Notes under the pieces: model-generated
Seen by the model: the letters and a program-made list of their open reading frames with translations, nothing else
The model's database searches: none
Told to the model about the DNA's origin: nothing
Part shown: positions 1 through 8,535 of the stretch, piece by piece
Layout: each line of letters opens with the position of its first letter
Position numbering within the stretch: position 1 is the first letter of the stretch
Made by a program: the position numbers and the translations under genes
Assembly: GCA_016699835.1 (NCBI GenBank)
Contig: CP064987.1
Location: 372,001 to 436,000, forward strand
Direction of reading: 5' to 3'
From: Phycisphaerales bacterium
Lineage (GTDB): Bacteria > Planctomycetota > Phycisphaerae > Phycisphaerales > UBA1924
DNA: 64,000 nucleotides

Positions 1-148
1 TCCCGAAACCGCCGCGGAGAATGTCATTGAACGCATTGAGGTTCCGTCCCCATGCAGCGCCGGGGATCAACACTCGCTCCACCTCGTCGTAGAACCCTTC
101 AAGCGTCGAGAACTTGTCGCCATCAATGACGAACACAGGCTTCTGCAC
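1..148 (-). CDS. Barstar family protein (partial, N-terminal 49 residues)
   Basis: This gene begins at a GTG (146-148) and runs off the left edge. The visible protein starts VQKPVFVIDGDKF and continues through GFYDEVERVLIPGAAWGRN and FNDILRGGFG, which is the conserved N-terminal half of barstar-type ribonuclease inhibitors. Barstars bind and block secreted or cytoplasmic barnase-like RNases. An AGGAGAGG ribosome binding site (plus-strand 151-158) sits just upstream of the GTG and decides the start, since no in-frame ATG precedes it. The tRNA-Pro gene lies 21 bp upstream on the same strand. Whether a cognate RNase follows cannot be seen, because the downstream side is outside the window. The family call is based on recognition of the motif string, which is distinctive. 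Confidence 0.75.
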   Translation of the reverse strand, partial: MQKPVFVIDGDKFSTLEGFYDEVERVLIPGAAWGRNLNAFNDILRGGFG

Positions 149-169
149 AGCCTCTCCTAAAAGCACGAA

Positions 170-243
170 TCAGGGTGACAGGATTTGAACCTGCGGCCTT
201 CTGGACCCAAACCAGACGCTCTACCAAGCTGAGCTACACCCTG
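170..243 (-). tRNA. tRNA-Pro (anticodon UGG)
   Basis: The minus strand folds into a complete cloverleaf: acceptor CAGGGTG/CACCCTG (7 bp), D stem GCTC/GAGC, anticodon stem TCTGG/CCAGA around the loop TTTGGGT, and T stem GCAGG/CCTGT (one G-U pair) around TTCAAAT. The centre of the anticodon loop reads TGG, so it decodes CCA/CCG proline codons. The discriminator base is A (complement of position 170). CCA is not encoded and must be added by the nucleotidyltransferase. It lies between the barstar-like gene and the end of the pseudopilin operon. Confidence 0.96.
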
Positions 244-319
244 GACCGCACAGTGTATGGCCACGCCGACGGGCGCATGCCGGGACACGCCTGGCCGCCC
301 GCTTTCCTGATCGTGGCGA

Positions 320-3300
320 CTACAGCGGCACCTCGCGGAGCATCAGGATCCTCGGCTTGTCGCCGCGCCGGACGACGTTGCTGCGGTCGACGACCATGAA
401 GAACCGCTTCTGGAGGCTGGGGACCATCGGCGCGTCGCTCCCCGACGCCGCGGGCTGGCCGGGCGTGCGGAGGCCGTCGACGTCCTCGCGGGTGTAGCCG
501 TTGATGATGAACCACACGCCGTAGACGTCGCTTCGCGTCGAGAGCGACCCGAGCGCCCCGCCGGCGACGGCGAGTTTCTGCTCGTAGTCGTCGCGGATCG
601 CGTTGGGGATCAGGTTGGAGGAGTTGTTGGGATCTTCGTAGAGGCCGAAGGAAACGCCCTTGCGGCTTGAATCGCCCGGGAGGTACCCGAGGAAGTCGAT
701 GTTGTGCGTGGCTCGTGCCGTGTTGGTTGGGTTGGTCAGATCGCGAGCCCTGGCGAGCATGATCTCGCCCGGCGTGCGGAAGCCAGCGTCCTCGCGAATC
801 CCGGGCACGCCCGTGAGAACAGATCGCGCCGTTAGTTGGTTGTACTGATCCAGGGGCACGCCCGCGGCCTCGGCGAACGAGACGAGTTCGGGAACGCCGG
901 TCACCGGCACATTCCCACTCGACACACTCGACTGGCGGAATCGCTCGGTCGTCTTGTCGCGGAAGGCGACAAGCGTCGTGGCGAGATCGGAACTCGACGT
1001 GAGTTCGGTCGATCCGGCGCCGCCGGAAGACACCCACCACCACCGCTTCTGCCCCTGCGTTCCACCCATGTCCGGCAGCGACGGGTCGGTCGGCGTGGCC
1101 GCGGTATCGAGATCCGGGCTGAGCATCGGCACGGCCCGCGCTACGGGCGTGGGCATCGTGTTCATATTCACCACCCCCGACCGCGACCGCGTCAGCGAGG
1201 GCGGACGGACCGTGAACAAGTCGAGCACGTTGAGCGCCAGCGGCGTCGCGGGCGCGCGCTGGGCGTCCGTCCCGGGTGTGTAGTTGGCATCCGCATCCAC
1301 ATCGAGGAAGGGGACGTAATCATCGAGCACCAGCCGCCCGCGATCGAGGGGACGGATCACGTCGGTCTGGGGAACAAGACTCGGATCCACCACCGTCGTC
1401 GCGCCGAACATGTCGCACGCCACGGCGCTGGTGTCCGCGCCCAGAGTTCCCAACTCGCGCTCGTATCCATAACTCAGGGCGAGCGCCTCGGAGAGCGTCG
1501 TCCACTGCACATCGGTGTCCGTGAGCCCAACACTCGCCCACTCCGCCGGCACCAGCGCGTCGGGCTGGTGCATCGGCCCGATCGCCAGGGGCATGAGCAT
1601 GTCCACGACGCGCAGTCGTGTGGAGTCCGTGGGCTTCCCCGGAGGCGGGTTTGATTCACCAACACCAGGTGTGCGCGTGAATCGATCCGCCGAGAAGTAG
1701 TTGTTGTCGATCGGGATCTCGGTATAGATCGCGTTGAACGGGACACCCGCGACGGACGGTTTGCCGTTGACCGGGTTGGAGGTGTTGCTCTGGTTTCGCG
1801 GGGCGTTGGCCACTTCCGGGACGAGGGTGTTACCGATTTGGCTTGCCCGCCAGGCCTGGAACGAGGGAGCGCCCGCCACGCCGGCGAAATCGCTCCGCGG
1901 AATCGTTGCTCCCACGTTGTTCTCGCCGCCGTGACTGTTCCACGAGTTCCCCGAGGCCTCGACCTGCTTGCGTTCGAGGCAGTACGCGGGGATGGCGCCG
2001 AGGGGGATCGTGCCACCGCCGGTGCCCGCGTTGGGGTCGGACGGGCGACGAACCCACTCGAAGAGCGACATCGCGAACCCAGACTCGCTCCCCGCATCGG
2101 TGCCCTGGATCGTGACGTCGCCATCGGCAAAGCGCACGTCCATGTTCGACGCCGTCGGCGCGCGGAGACGATCCACCAGGAGGTCCGTCGATTCGAGATT
2201 CACGCCGAGTGGGTCGCCGTCGATCGTGGCCTCGGGCGTACCCGGCACGCGCATGGTGCGCCACAACTGGGCCGTCTTGTTCTCCAACTCCACCGGGGCG
2301 GCCTGCGTGTCCTTGTAGATCAGTTGCCCGAAGGTGTTGAACCCCGTGTTGCTCGAGCCGCCCACGCCGCTCTTGAACGTGTTGGCGATCAGGCGGGGCG
2401 AGGGGCGACCGGAGTTCTCGGCGATGCCGAGTTCGCCCGGCGCGGTCGTCGTGTCGGGCATCATCTCGGGGATCCAGTAGGCGTTGCTGACACCCTCGCT
2501 GGTGCTCGCGATCATCCGGCGGATGATGGTGTTCTCAAACCACAGCGGGTCGTTGTATTGTGCTGGTGTGATGTTCGAGTCGGCCGGATGCAGCCGGTCG
2601 CGGAGGATCACGCTGGGGATCTGGCTGAGGGCATAGACCACCACGGTCTCGCCCGCGGGGATCTTGATGGGGTTCATGGTGATCCCGAGGTTGCCGCCGC
2701 CGGCCGCGCTCGGTTCTTCCTTCAACCTGACCAGCGGGAACGTCCGCCCGCCGAACTTGATGTAGTGGTAGTCCTTGAAGGTGTCGAAGGTTGGGAACCG
2801 TGGATCGGCCACGTCCACGCCGTCGGGCCAACTCCCCACGCCCGTCGTTCGGTCGACCGTGGTATACCCGCCAAGATCGATGTCCACGTTGAACGGGTTC
2901 GTCAACTGGAACGCGAGCACGCGGAAGAGAAACTCGTCGTTGGCCTTGGTCACGTCGCCACGGATCTTGACCTCGTTGCCGGGGCCGGGCGTGCCCGTGT
3001 CGTCCGTCCCTGAGTCGGCATAGACCGTGATCATGGTCATCGCGGTCAGGAACGGCTCGGCCTCCACACCGATCAGGTCCACGGCCTTGGCCCGGGTCTG
3101 ATCGCTCCGGCTTCGCTGGGCCAGACGCGACTGCGTCGGATCGCGATACCGACCGGCGTTGTCGACCGCGCTCGACACATAGTCGAGATCCAGATCGTGC
3201 CCCGCGTGCCACCACGGATACTCCAACGGATCAAGCCCGTTCTGCCGGGCCGAGCCGTCCAGGAGGAGTGTGTACACGCTCGGCTCGCCGTTCCTGTCGT

Positions 3301-5530
3301 AGGAGTCGAAGAGGTTGAGCGTCATCCACGCGGCGTGGTAGATCGCCTGCTCGGCGCCGCGCCCGCCATAAGTCAGCGTCGCCTCCGCCGCCCCGCTCCC
3401 CGTCGGGTCCTGCCACGACCCGGCCTCGTTCGAATACGGCAGCAGCGCGTTGGCGTAGCCTGTGAAGATCCGGTTGAGCGTGTGGTTCTCCGCGCGCTGG
3501 TCCGCGGTGCCGAAGATCGGCTGCCGCGCGGGCTGCTGAGTCACATAGTCCTGCGTGGGCTGCGTGGGATTCTTCGCCTGGCTGAAGCGCAGCAGCGTCG
3601 CCGCATCCACGCGAAGATCATCCGACGTCAGCACGTCGGGCGAGGCCCCGGCCGCCGCGCGGATCTCTCGAGCGCCGCTCACCGTCGTGAGCAGGCGGCG
3701 GATGTCGCTGTACGCCAACTGCAGCGCCTGCTCCGACGCGTCACCCGTGGGCGAGGCGGTCGTCATCGTGAACTCGGCCCGGTGCGAGCGGTTGTCGCGC
3801 AGGGGCGAGTAGTCGGGAAGGGTGTCGAGCCTGCCCGAGACCGCGAGTTCGAGGTCCGACCGGACGTTGTCGTTGTTCACGCCACGCCGCGTCATGAGTT
3901 CGAGGAGATCGGTCGAGCCGAACTGCCCCAGCCAGAGCACGTCGACAGGATTCCCCGAGGTGTCGCGCCGATAGACCGCGCCCTGGTTGTCGGCCTCGAG
4001 CGCGTTGTAATACGCCTCGCGACGGGCCGCCTGGCTCATCGCCCCGGTTGTGCCCGAGGGCGTGAGGAAATCCCAGAACGGCCATTGGGTGACCGGGTCG
4101 TCGATCGTGTGGAAGAGTTTGAAATCGTCGAGCGGGTCGGGAGTCGTGCCGTCGCCGTCGCCGCGATAGATCGGCCTGGTCTCCCAGGGCGACTCGCCGA
4201 CGAGCGGCGCCGAAACGCCAGCGCGCCGCGACATCGTCAGCACGCGATACGCCTCGCCGCCGATGAGGAGCGCGGCCTGCGGGTCATAGTTCGAGTAATC
4301 GTCAAGCGTCGCGGGCAGGCCGAAGATCCCGTCATACCCGCCGCTGGCGCCGTTGAACGCCGTCTCGTCCCAGGTGCTGCCGCCCTGCAGGAGTGTGCGC
4401 ACGCTGACCTCGGTCGGCGAGGACCCCACCGGGTGCCCAATTTCGGGCGGCGCGACGAAGTCCCCCGCGGTGTTCACGTTCACCAGGCCCGAGAGGTCCA
4501 CGACCTTGGTCGCGATGAAGAGGCGATACTGCGGATCCTCGCTGATCGCGTTGAGCACACCCAGCGGGTTGCTCGCGTCGCGGAGTTCCTGCCAGATCGC
4601 GTCGAGGTACCCATCGCCATCGGCATCGGCGTACATGTTCAACAGGTTCCGCGGGTCCGACGCCGGATAGTTCGCGTCCATCGCCGGGCGGAAGAGCCAC
4701 CGCTGGCCCGTCGCGACGTCCCATGGCCTGGGCGTCGGCCCGAGCGACACTCGTGCCACGCCCGCCGCGTCGCCGATCTTGTACAGATTCGCACTGATCC
4801 GTGGCAACCCGTTCGCGCCCGTGCCAAACCCCGACTCGGCGTCGAAGTTGCCGCGAAGGTTTGCGAGATTCACCGCGCGACCATCGGGCGAGACGAGCGA
4901 GAGCGTCGCCCAGTCGCGGTTCCTTCGGTGCGCCGGCTCGTTGTACATCGGATCCGAAGCGTCCCCCAGGAACGACGGCGCGTTCGGCGAGAGGTACGGA
5001 TCGGTGTCCCGCCAGAGCGTGGGGATCACGACCGTGGCCGACGTCGAATCACGCCAGAACGAACCCGTCGGCGTGAATCGAGCCTGGTTCGCGCCCGTCA
5101 CGACCGAGACGACCTGCGGATTCACGCTCGGATAATCGAACGCCGCTCGGGTGGTGACAAACGGCGGCGTGCCGCTTGTCGGCGAGATCTCGACGTCCAA
5201 CGCGTCGTCACCAATCACCCCCGCGATGTAGTTCGCGACATTCTCCGGGATGTTCTCGACCCGATCGGCCTTGGCGATCGCGCCGCCCTTCTGCCGGTCC
5301 GAGAGCCCGATCCCCGCATAGATCAGCGTCAGCACGCCGATCACCGCGAGCATCCCCACGACCATGAGCAGGAACGTTCCCCTGCGACGCCCCGGCCACG
5401 CGTGCCCGCCCGTCGAGCCCGAGAGCAGGCGCAGCACGCCCGCGCCCTTCGAAGCGAGGCGAACGATCACGCGAGCCGGCAAAGTCCGCGACTCGTTCGA
5501 GGTTGCGCCCGTGTTCATGTTCCGGCCCAT
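320..5530 (-). CDS. Giant GspK/PilX-like pseudopilus protein (1736 aa)
   Basis: Last gene of the pseudopilin run. A basic stretch (GRRRG) is followed by one hydrophobic helix at about residues 52-76 (TFLLMVVGMLAVIGVLTLIY), as in GspK-type minor pseudopilins, and the protein contains LVNVNTAGDF and VVNMNTMPTP, like the (I/V)N(I/V)NT signature of GspK. In known systems GspK caps the pseudopilus tip. A DADGDGYLD loop at about 302-310 looks like an EF-hand/dockerin calcium site. At 1736 residues it is roughly five times the usual GspK length, and most of the periplasmic part is unrecognised. I chose the ATG at 5530 because AGGAG lies five bases upstream; a TTG at 5566 is in frame but has no such site. 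The stop is TAG at 320-322. The family assignment is inferred from the N-terminus, the NT motifs and gene order. Confidence 0.65.
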   Translation of the reverse strand: MGRNMNTGATSNESRTLPARVIVRLASKGAGVLRLLSGSTGGHAWPGRRRGTFLLMVVGMLAVIGVLTLIYAGIGLSDRQKGGAIAKADRVENIPENVANYIAGVIGDDALDVEISPTSGTPPFVTTRAAFDYPSVNPQVVSVVTGANQARFTPTGSFWRDSTSATVVIPTLWRDTDPYLSPNAPSFLGDASDPMYNEPAHRRNRDWATLSLVSPDGRAVNLANLRGNFDAESGFGTGANGLPRISANLYKIGDAAGVARVSLGPTPRPWDVATGQRWLFRPAMDANYPASDPRNLLNMYADADGDGYLDAIWQELRDASNPLGVLNAISEDPQYRLFIATKVVDLSGLVNVNTAGDFVAPPEIGHPVGSSPTEVSVRTLLQGGSTWDETAFNGASGGYDGIFGLPATLDDYSNYDPQAALLIGGEAYRVLTMSRRAGVSAPLVGESPWETRPIYRGDGDGTTPDPLDDFKLFHTIDDPVTQWPFWDFLTPSGTTGAMSQAARREAYYNALEADNQGAVYRRDTSGNPVDVLWLGQFGSTDLLELMTRRGVNNDNVRSDLELAVSGRLDTLPDYSPLRDNRSHRAEFTMTTASPTGDASEQALQLAYSDIRRLLTTVSGAREIRAAAGASPDVLTSDDLRVDAATLLRFSQAKNPTQPTQDYVTQQPARQPIFGTADQRAENHTLNRIFTGYANALLPYSNEAGSWQDPTGSGAAEATLTYGGRGAEQAIYHAAWMTLNLFDSYDRNGEPSVYTLLLDGSARQNGLDPLEYPWWHAGHDLDLDYVSSAVDNAGRYRDPTQSRLAQRSRSDQTRAKAVDLIGVEAEPFLTAMTMITVYADSGTDDTGTPGPGNEVKIRGDVTKANDEFLFRVLAFQLTNPFNVDIDLGGYTTVDRTTGVGSWPDGVDVADPRFPTFDTFKDYHYIKFGGRTFPLVRLKEEPSAAGGGNLGITMNPIKIPAGETVVVYALSQIPSVILRDRLHPADSNITPAQYNDPLWFENTIIRRMIASTSEGVSNAYWIPEMMPDTTTAPGELGIAENSGRPSPRLIANTFKSGVGGSSNTGFNTFGQLIYKDTQAAPVELENKTAQLWRTMRVPGTPEATIDGDPLGVNLESTDLLVDRLRAPTASNMDVRFADGDVTIQGTDAGSESGFAMSLFEWVRRPSDPNAGTGGGTIPLGAIPAYCLERKQVEASGNSWNSHGGENNVGATIPRSDFAGVAGAPSFQAWRASQIGNTLVPEVANAPRNQSNTSNPVNGKPSVAGVPFNAIYTEIPIDNNYFSADRFTRTPGVGESNPPPGKPTDSTRLRVVDMLMPLAIGPMHQPDALVPAEWASVGLTDTDVQWTTLSEALALSYGYERELGTLGADTSAVACDMFGATTVVDPSLVPQTDVIRPLDRGRLVLDDYVPFLDVDADANYTPGTDAQRAPATPLALNVLDLFTVRPPSLTRSRSGVVNMNTMPTPVARAVPMLSPDLDTAATPTDPSLPDMGGTQGQKRWWWVSSGGAGSTELTSSSDLATTLVAFRDKTTERFRQSSVSSGNVPVTGVPELVSFAEAAGVPLDQYNQLTARSVLTGVPGIREDAGFRTPGEIMLARARDLTNPTNTARATHNIDFLGYLPGDSSRKGVSFGLYEDPNNSSNLIPNAIRDDYEQKLAVAGGALGSLSTRSDVYGVWFIINGYTREDVDGLRTPGQPAASGSDAPMVPSLQKRFFMVVDRSNVVRRGDKPRILMLREVPL

Positions 5531-5617
5531 GTCCGCTCCTTCCGATACACCATCAACCCCACCCAACCATCTCCCAGCACACGCCGACTCTTGGTCCGAG
5601 GCTCGACGCGGCTCGAA

Positions 5618-7321
5618 TTATCTCGGATCCGCCGCGGGAACCTCGAGCACGAACTGCAGAGTCTCCTCGACGTTCGGCTTCTTCACGTCGGGGACATATG
5701 ACAGCGTGATGCGCACCAGTTTCGGCCAGGCCCACGCCGGCGGCGCCTTCGCCAACGGATCGCCCGGAACCTGCGTGTCCACCCAGCCGAAGTGCGACGT
5801 CAGAATCCGCGAGGCACGCGGCTCGGCCGTGTGCGAGCCGTTCGCGTCGGTGTAGTCCCGGGCCGTGAAGCCGTAGATCAGCCGGTCGGTCGTGATATAA
5901 CCAACTCCGTTGTCACCGCGAACGATGTGATACACCGCTTCACCCGCCGTTGTCAGCGGCGGATATGGCCTTGCGACGAACTCGTTCGCCGCCGCGACCC
6001 CGTCGCCGTTCACGTCGCCGACACGATCCAGTCCGTGCCACACAATGTTCCCGCCCAGGTCCACGTCGCCGAACGACCACTCCACGATGAACTCCGAGCA
6101 GCGAGGCACGAAGTTCGACGAGGTCAGGATCATCTGGTCCGCGCGGGCCAGCGCGTCCTGCATCACGTCCCCCGTGCTCGACGCCCCCAGCAGGTCCGGC
6201 GGGAGCGGCTCGTACCGCATCCGCGAGCCCGGCACGTCATCGCCACGAGGCGTGACCTGCGGCATCGTGTCCGATTCGGTCGGGAGCGCGTTGTCCATCC
6301 ACTCGTGCGTCACGTCCAGCCTCGGCCCAAGGCCCAGCGGCGTCTGCCCGATGGGGATGTAGTTCGACCCGTTGTTGTTCGGGAGGAACGCCGACGGCGC
6401 CTCCACGATCGTCATCACCCACGGGCGAACTTCGCCCAGGTCCATCGAGGCGATGTCCACCAGGCCCGAAGCGTAATAGTGCGCCAGCGGGCTAGGGAGT
6501 GGCCTGAGATACTCGTCGTTGGGCATCTCAAACGGGAAGAGATTCGAGCAGCGGAAGATCCCGCCGATCGCGGGCTGCCCGCCGACCTGCCCGGACTTGT
6601 CCCGCAGGAGAAGCCGCGACGCCGGCGTCGTCGGATCCGCGATCGTCAGGAACGGCCTCGTGACCCTCGACGAGTCCGCCGACTCGGGCGGCACGAGCAG
6701 CAACTGATGCCGCAGCAGCATCCAGTCGCTCGCGTACCGATTCGGATTCCCCGCGGCGCGCTCGCCCAACTTGTACCCGGCCGTCGCGTTTCGATCATTC
6801 AGTTTCGGCACGCGGTACGCGTCGAGCGTGTTCGGATCGTTCGTGCGATCCGACTGGCGCTGCCCGTGCCCGATGTAGATCCGCGCCGCGTTCGAGGTCA
6901 CGACCAGTTCATCCGAGAGCGGCAGGCGCGACGAGTGGAACGTCCCGCGATCGAAGAACAGAATCTCATCGACGCGTCGAGCACGCGGCGCCGGATCCGT
7001 CGGCGAGAGTTCCACCACGTCCTGGTTGGAGATCGTTCCGTTGGCGTCCACGTCCAGCACCTGCTGGCGGACCAGCATGAACCCCTCGCGCGTGATGTGC
7101 GAGAAATCCTCGCGCAGGCGCTGTTCGATCATCGCCGACATACCGACCTTGACGCTCACGCGGCGACCGCCCGAGACCGTCTTCCCGATCGCGCTGAAGA
7201 TCGCCGCGATCCCCACGGTAAGGAGCGCAACCGCGCCGACCGCCACGAGCACCTCGAGCAGCGTGAACGCGCCCGTTCGGCGCCCCCGGCGTGTCCTCGA
7301 TTGTCCTCGATTCATCCTCAT
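5618..7321 (-). CDS. PilW/GspJ-like prepilin-type protein
   Basis: The N-terminus RTRRGRRTG|AFTLLEVLVAVGAVALL is a class III (type IV pilin) signal: a short basic leader, Gly at -1, Glu at +5 of the mature chain and one hydrophobic helix that anchors and assembles the subunit. At about 567 residues it is much longer than ordinary GspJ/PilW (about 200-350). Two acidic loops, DVDANGTISNQD and VGDVNGDGVAA, resemble EF-hand calcium loops. The downstream gene (giant GspK-like) begins 87 bp further on. Start choice: ATG at 7321 has AAGGG at good spacing and gives a 17-residue leader; ATG at 7351 forms an ATGA overlap with the preceding gene and is a real alternative; a GTG at 7360 is less likely. 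The exact GspJ versus PilW name is inferred from position in the operon. Confidence 0.75.
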   Translation of the reverse strand: MRMNRGQSRTRRGRRTGAFTLLEVLVAVGAVALLTVGIAAIFSAIGKTVSGGRRVSVKVGMSAMIEQRLREDFSHITREGFMLVRQQVLDVDANGTISNQDVVELSPTDPAPRARRVDEILFFDRGTFHSSRLPLSDELVVTSNAARIYIGHGQRQSDRTNDPNTLDAYRVPKLNDRNATAGYKLGERAAGNPNRYASDWMLLRHQLLLVPPESADSSRVTRPFLTIADPTTPASRLLLRDKSGQVGGQPAIGGIFRCSNLFPFEMPNDEYLRPLPSPLAHYYASGLVDIASMDLGEVRPWVMTIVEAPSAFLPNNNGSNYIPIGQTPLGLGPRLDVTHEWMDNALPTESDTMPQVTPRGDDVPGSRMRYEPLPPDLLGASSTGDVMQDALARADQMILTSSNFVPRCSEFIVEWSFGDVDLGGNIVWHGLDRVGDVNGDGVAAANEFVARPYPPLTTAGEAVYHIVRGDNGVGYITTDRLIYGFTARDYTDANGSHTAEPRASRILTSHFGWVDTQVPGDPLAKAPPAWAWPKLVRITLSYVPDVKKPNVEETLQFVLEVPAADPR

Positions 7322-7347
7322 GACTTTCCCTTCGTCTCTCTCTCGAC

Positions 7348-8535
7348 TCATGGCCGCCACGGCGACACCGTCCGGACCTCCACCGCCGCCGGTACCTGCG
7401 GCGTGAAGACCACCGTCCCGCTGTACACCGCCTGCCCGTTGCGGAGTTTCGCCGGCATCGCCGGTGAAACCTGCACCAGCACCGCGTTCGTGGGCACCGC
7501 ACGCACCCGGGCCGCGATCTCGTCGTCGATCTTCTCGACCGTGTACACGAACCCGTCGTCGTCGACGAGTTTCTGCCCGATCTGGCTCACATAGCGCTGC
7601 ATCTCAGGCGTCGCCGTCGCGATCGCGAGCAGTCGCCGAGACGGATCGAAGCCCGTCTGCACCGCGTAGGCCGCCAGTTGAGGGACGGAGTAACTCGGGC
7701 GACCCTGCGGCGTCGACCGGTCCCCCAGCCCGTCGAACGACGGGATGCCCGTCGCCGGGTCCGCGCCGACCGGCACGGCCGCTCCGGAGAAGATGGTCTG
7801 CTTGATCGTCCCCACGCGCGCCCGGATCCCCGAGTCAAGCCGGCGCACAAAGACCGCGATCTGCACGGTATCGTCCGAATAGCGTGGGGCATCGTTCGGA
7901 TCGAGCGAGGGCGTGACCGGGTTCGAGTATCCGCTCTGCACGCGCCGCGCGACAAAGTCCCACACATACACGGGATCGATCCCGTCCGGTTTCGCTTCGC
8001 CACTCACCGCGCCGATGTTGGCCACCCCGGGCCTCGGCCACAACCGCTCGGAGAGCGGCATCGAGAAGAAGCCCGTGTAGGTCAGGTCCGGATTCGCCGA
8101 GGGAGACGAGGGCCTCCCGCCGAACATGTTCCCCGTGCGAGGCTCGATCCCCAGCCCGCCGATCCCGTCGAGATCGCGGAACGACGACACGAACTGCGGG
8201 ATCGTCCACTCGCCTAGAGGCGACCACGTCGCGTCTGCGGTCAGCGTCCGCCACCCGCGACGCTGTGCCGGCTCGGTGAGATCAACGCCGTAATCGGGCG
8301 AGGTCATCGACACATTGCCCGTCAACTGATCCGCGGCAGACCGCGCGACCGTCACGCCCTGCACCGAGTCCGTCGCCTTCTGCTGCTGCTTGAGCACGAA
8401 CGGGAAGATCGCCGCCACGCCCAGGAGGCCCAGCGACAGCACCACGACCGAGATCAAGACCTCGATCAGCGTGAACGCCCGACGCCCGACCCCAAGACGC
8501 CCAATCAGGTGTTCATTCATCCTCATCACACTCAT
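7348..8535 (-). CDS. PilV/GspI-like prepilin-type protein
   Basis: The protein (395 aa) starts MSVMRMNEHLIGRLGVGRRAFTLIEVLISVVVLSLGL. The RRAFTLIEVL segment is the type IV prepilin processing site (Ala instead of Gly at -1 or the cut placed one residue earlier) with Glu at +5, followed by a hydrophobic helix. PilV and GspI proteins are minor (pseudo)pilins that prime fibre assembly at the inner membrane. The ATG at 8535 overlaps the TGA of the upstream gene as ATGA and has a strong GGAGGTGA site four bases upstream, so translational coupling is likely. A reading frame open further upstream to 8757 runs through the neighbouring gene and is not used. The soluble domain (about 340 residues) is larger than usual and I do not recognise it. 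Confidence 0.78.
   Translation of the reverse strand: MSVMRMNEHLIGRLGVGRRAFTLIEVLISVVVLSLGLLGVAAIFPFVLKQQQKATDSVQGVTVARSAADQLTGNVSMTSPDYGVDLTEPAQRRGWRTLTADATWSPLGEWTIPQFVSSFRDLDGIGGLGIEPRTGNMFGGRPSSPSANPDLTYTGFFSMPLSERLWPRPGVANIGAVSGEAKPDGIDPVYVWDFVARRVQSGYSNPVTPSLDPNDAPRYSDDTVQIAVFVRRLDSGIRARVGTIKQTIFSGAAVPVGADPATGIPSFDGLGDRSTPQGRPSYSVPQLAAYAVQTGFDPSRRLLAIATATPEMQRYVSQIGQKLVDDDGFVYTVEKIDDEIAARVRAVPTNAVLVQVSPAMPAKLRNGQAVYSGTVVFTPQVPAAVEVRTVSPWRP

Noticed and set aside
3197..5701. An 834-codon open frame on the plus strand
   Set aside because: It is antisense to the GspK-like gene. It is Arg-rich with no motif, as expected for the opposite strand of GC-rich coding DNA.
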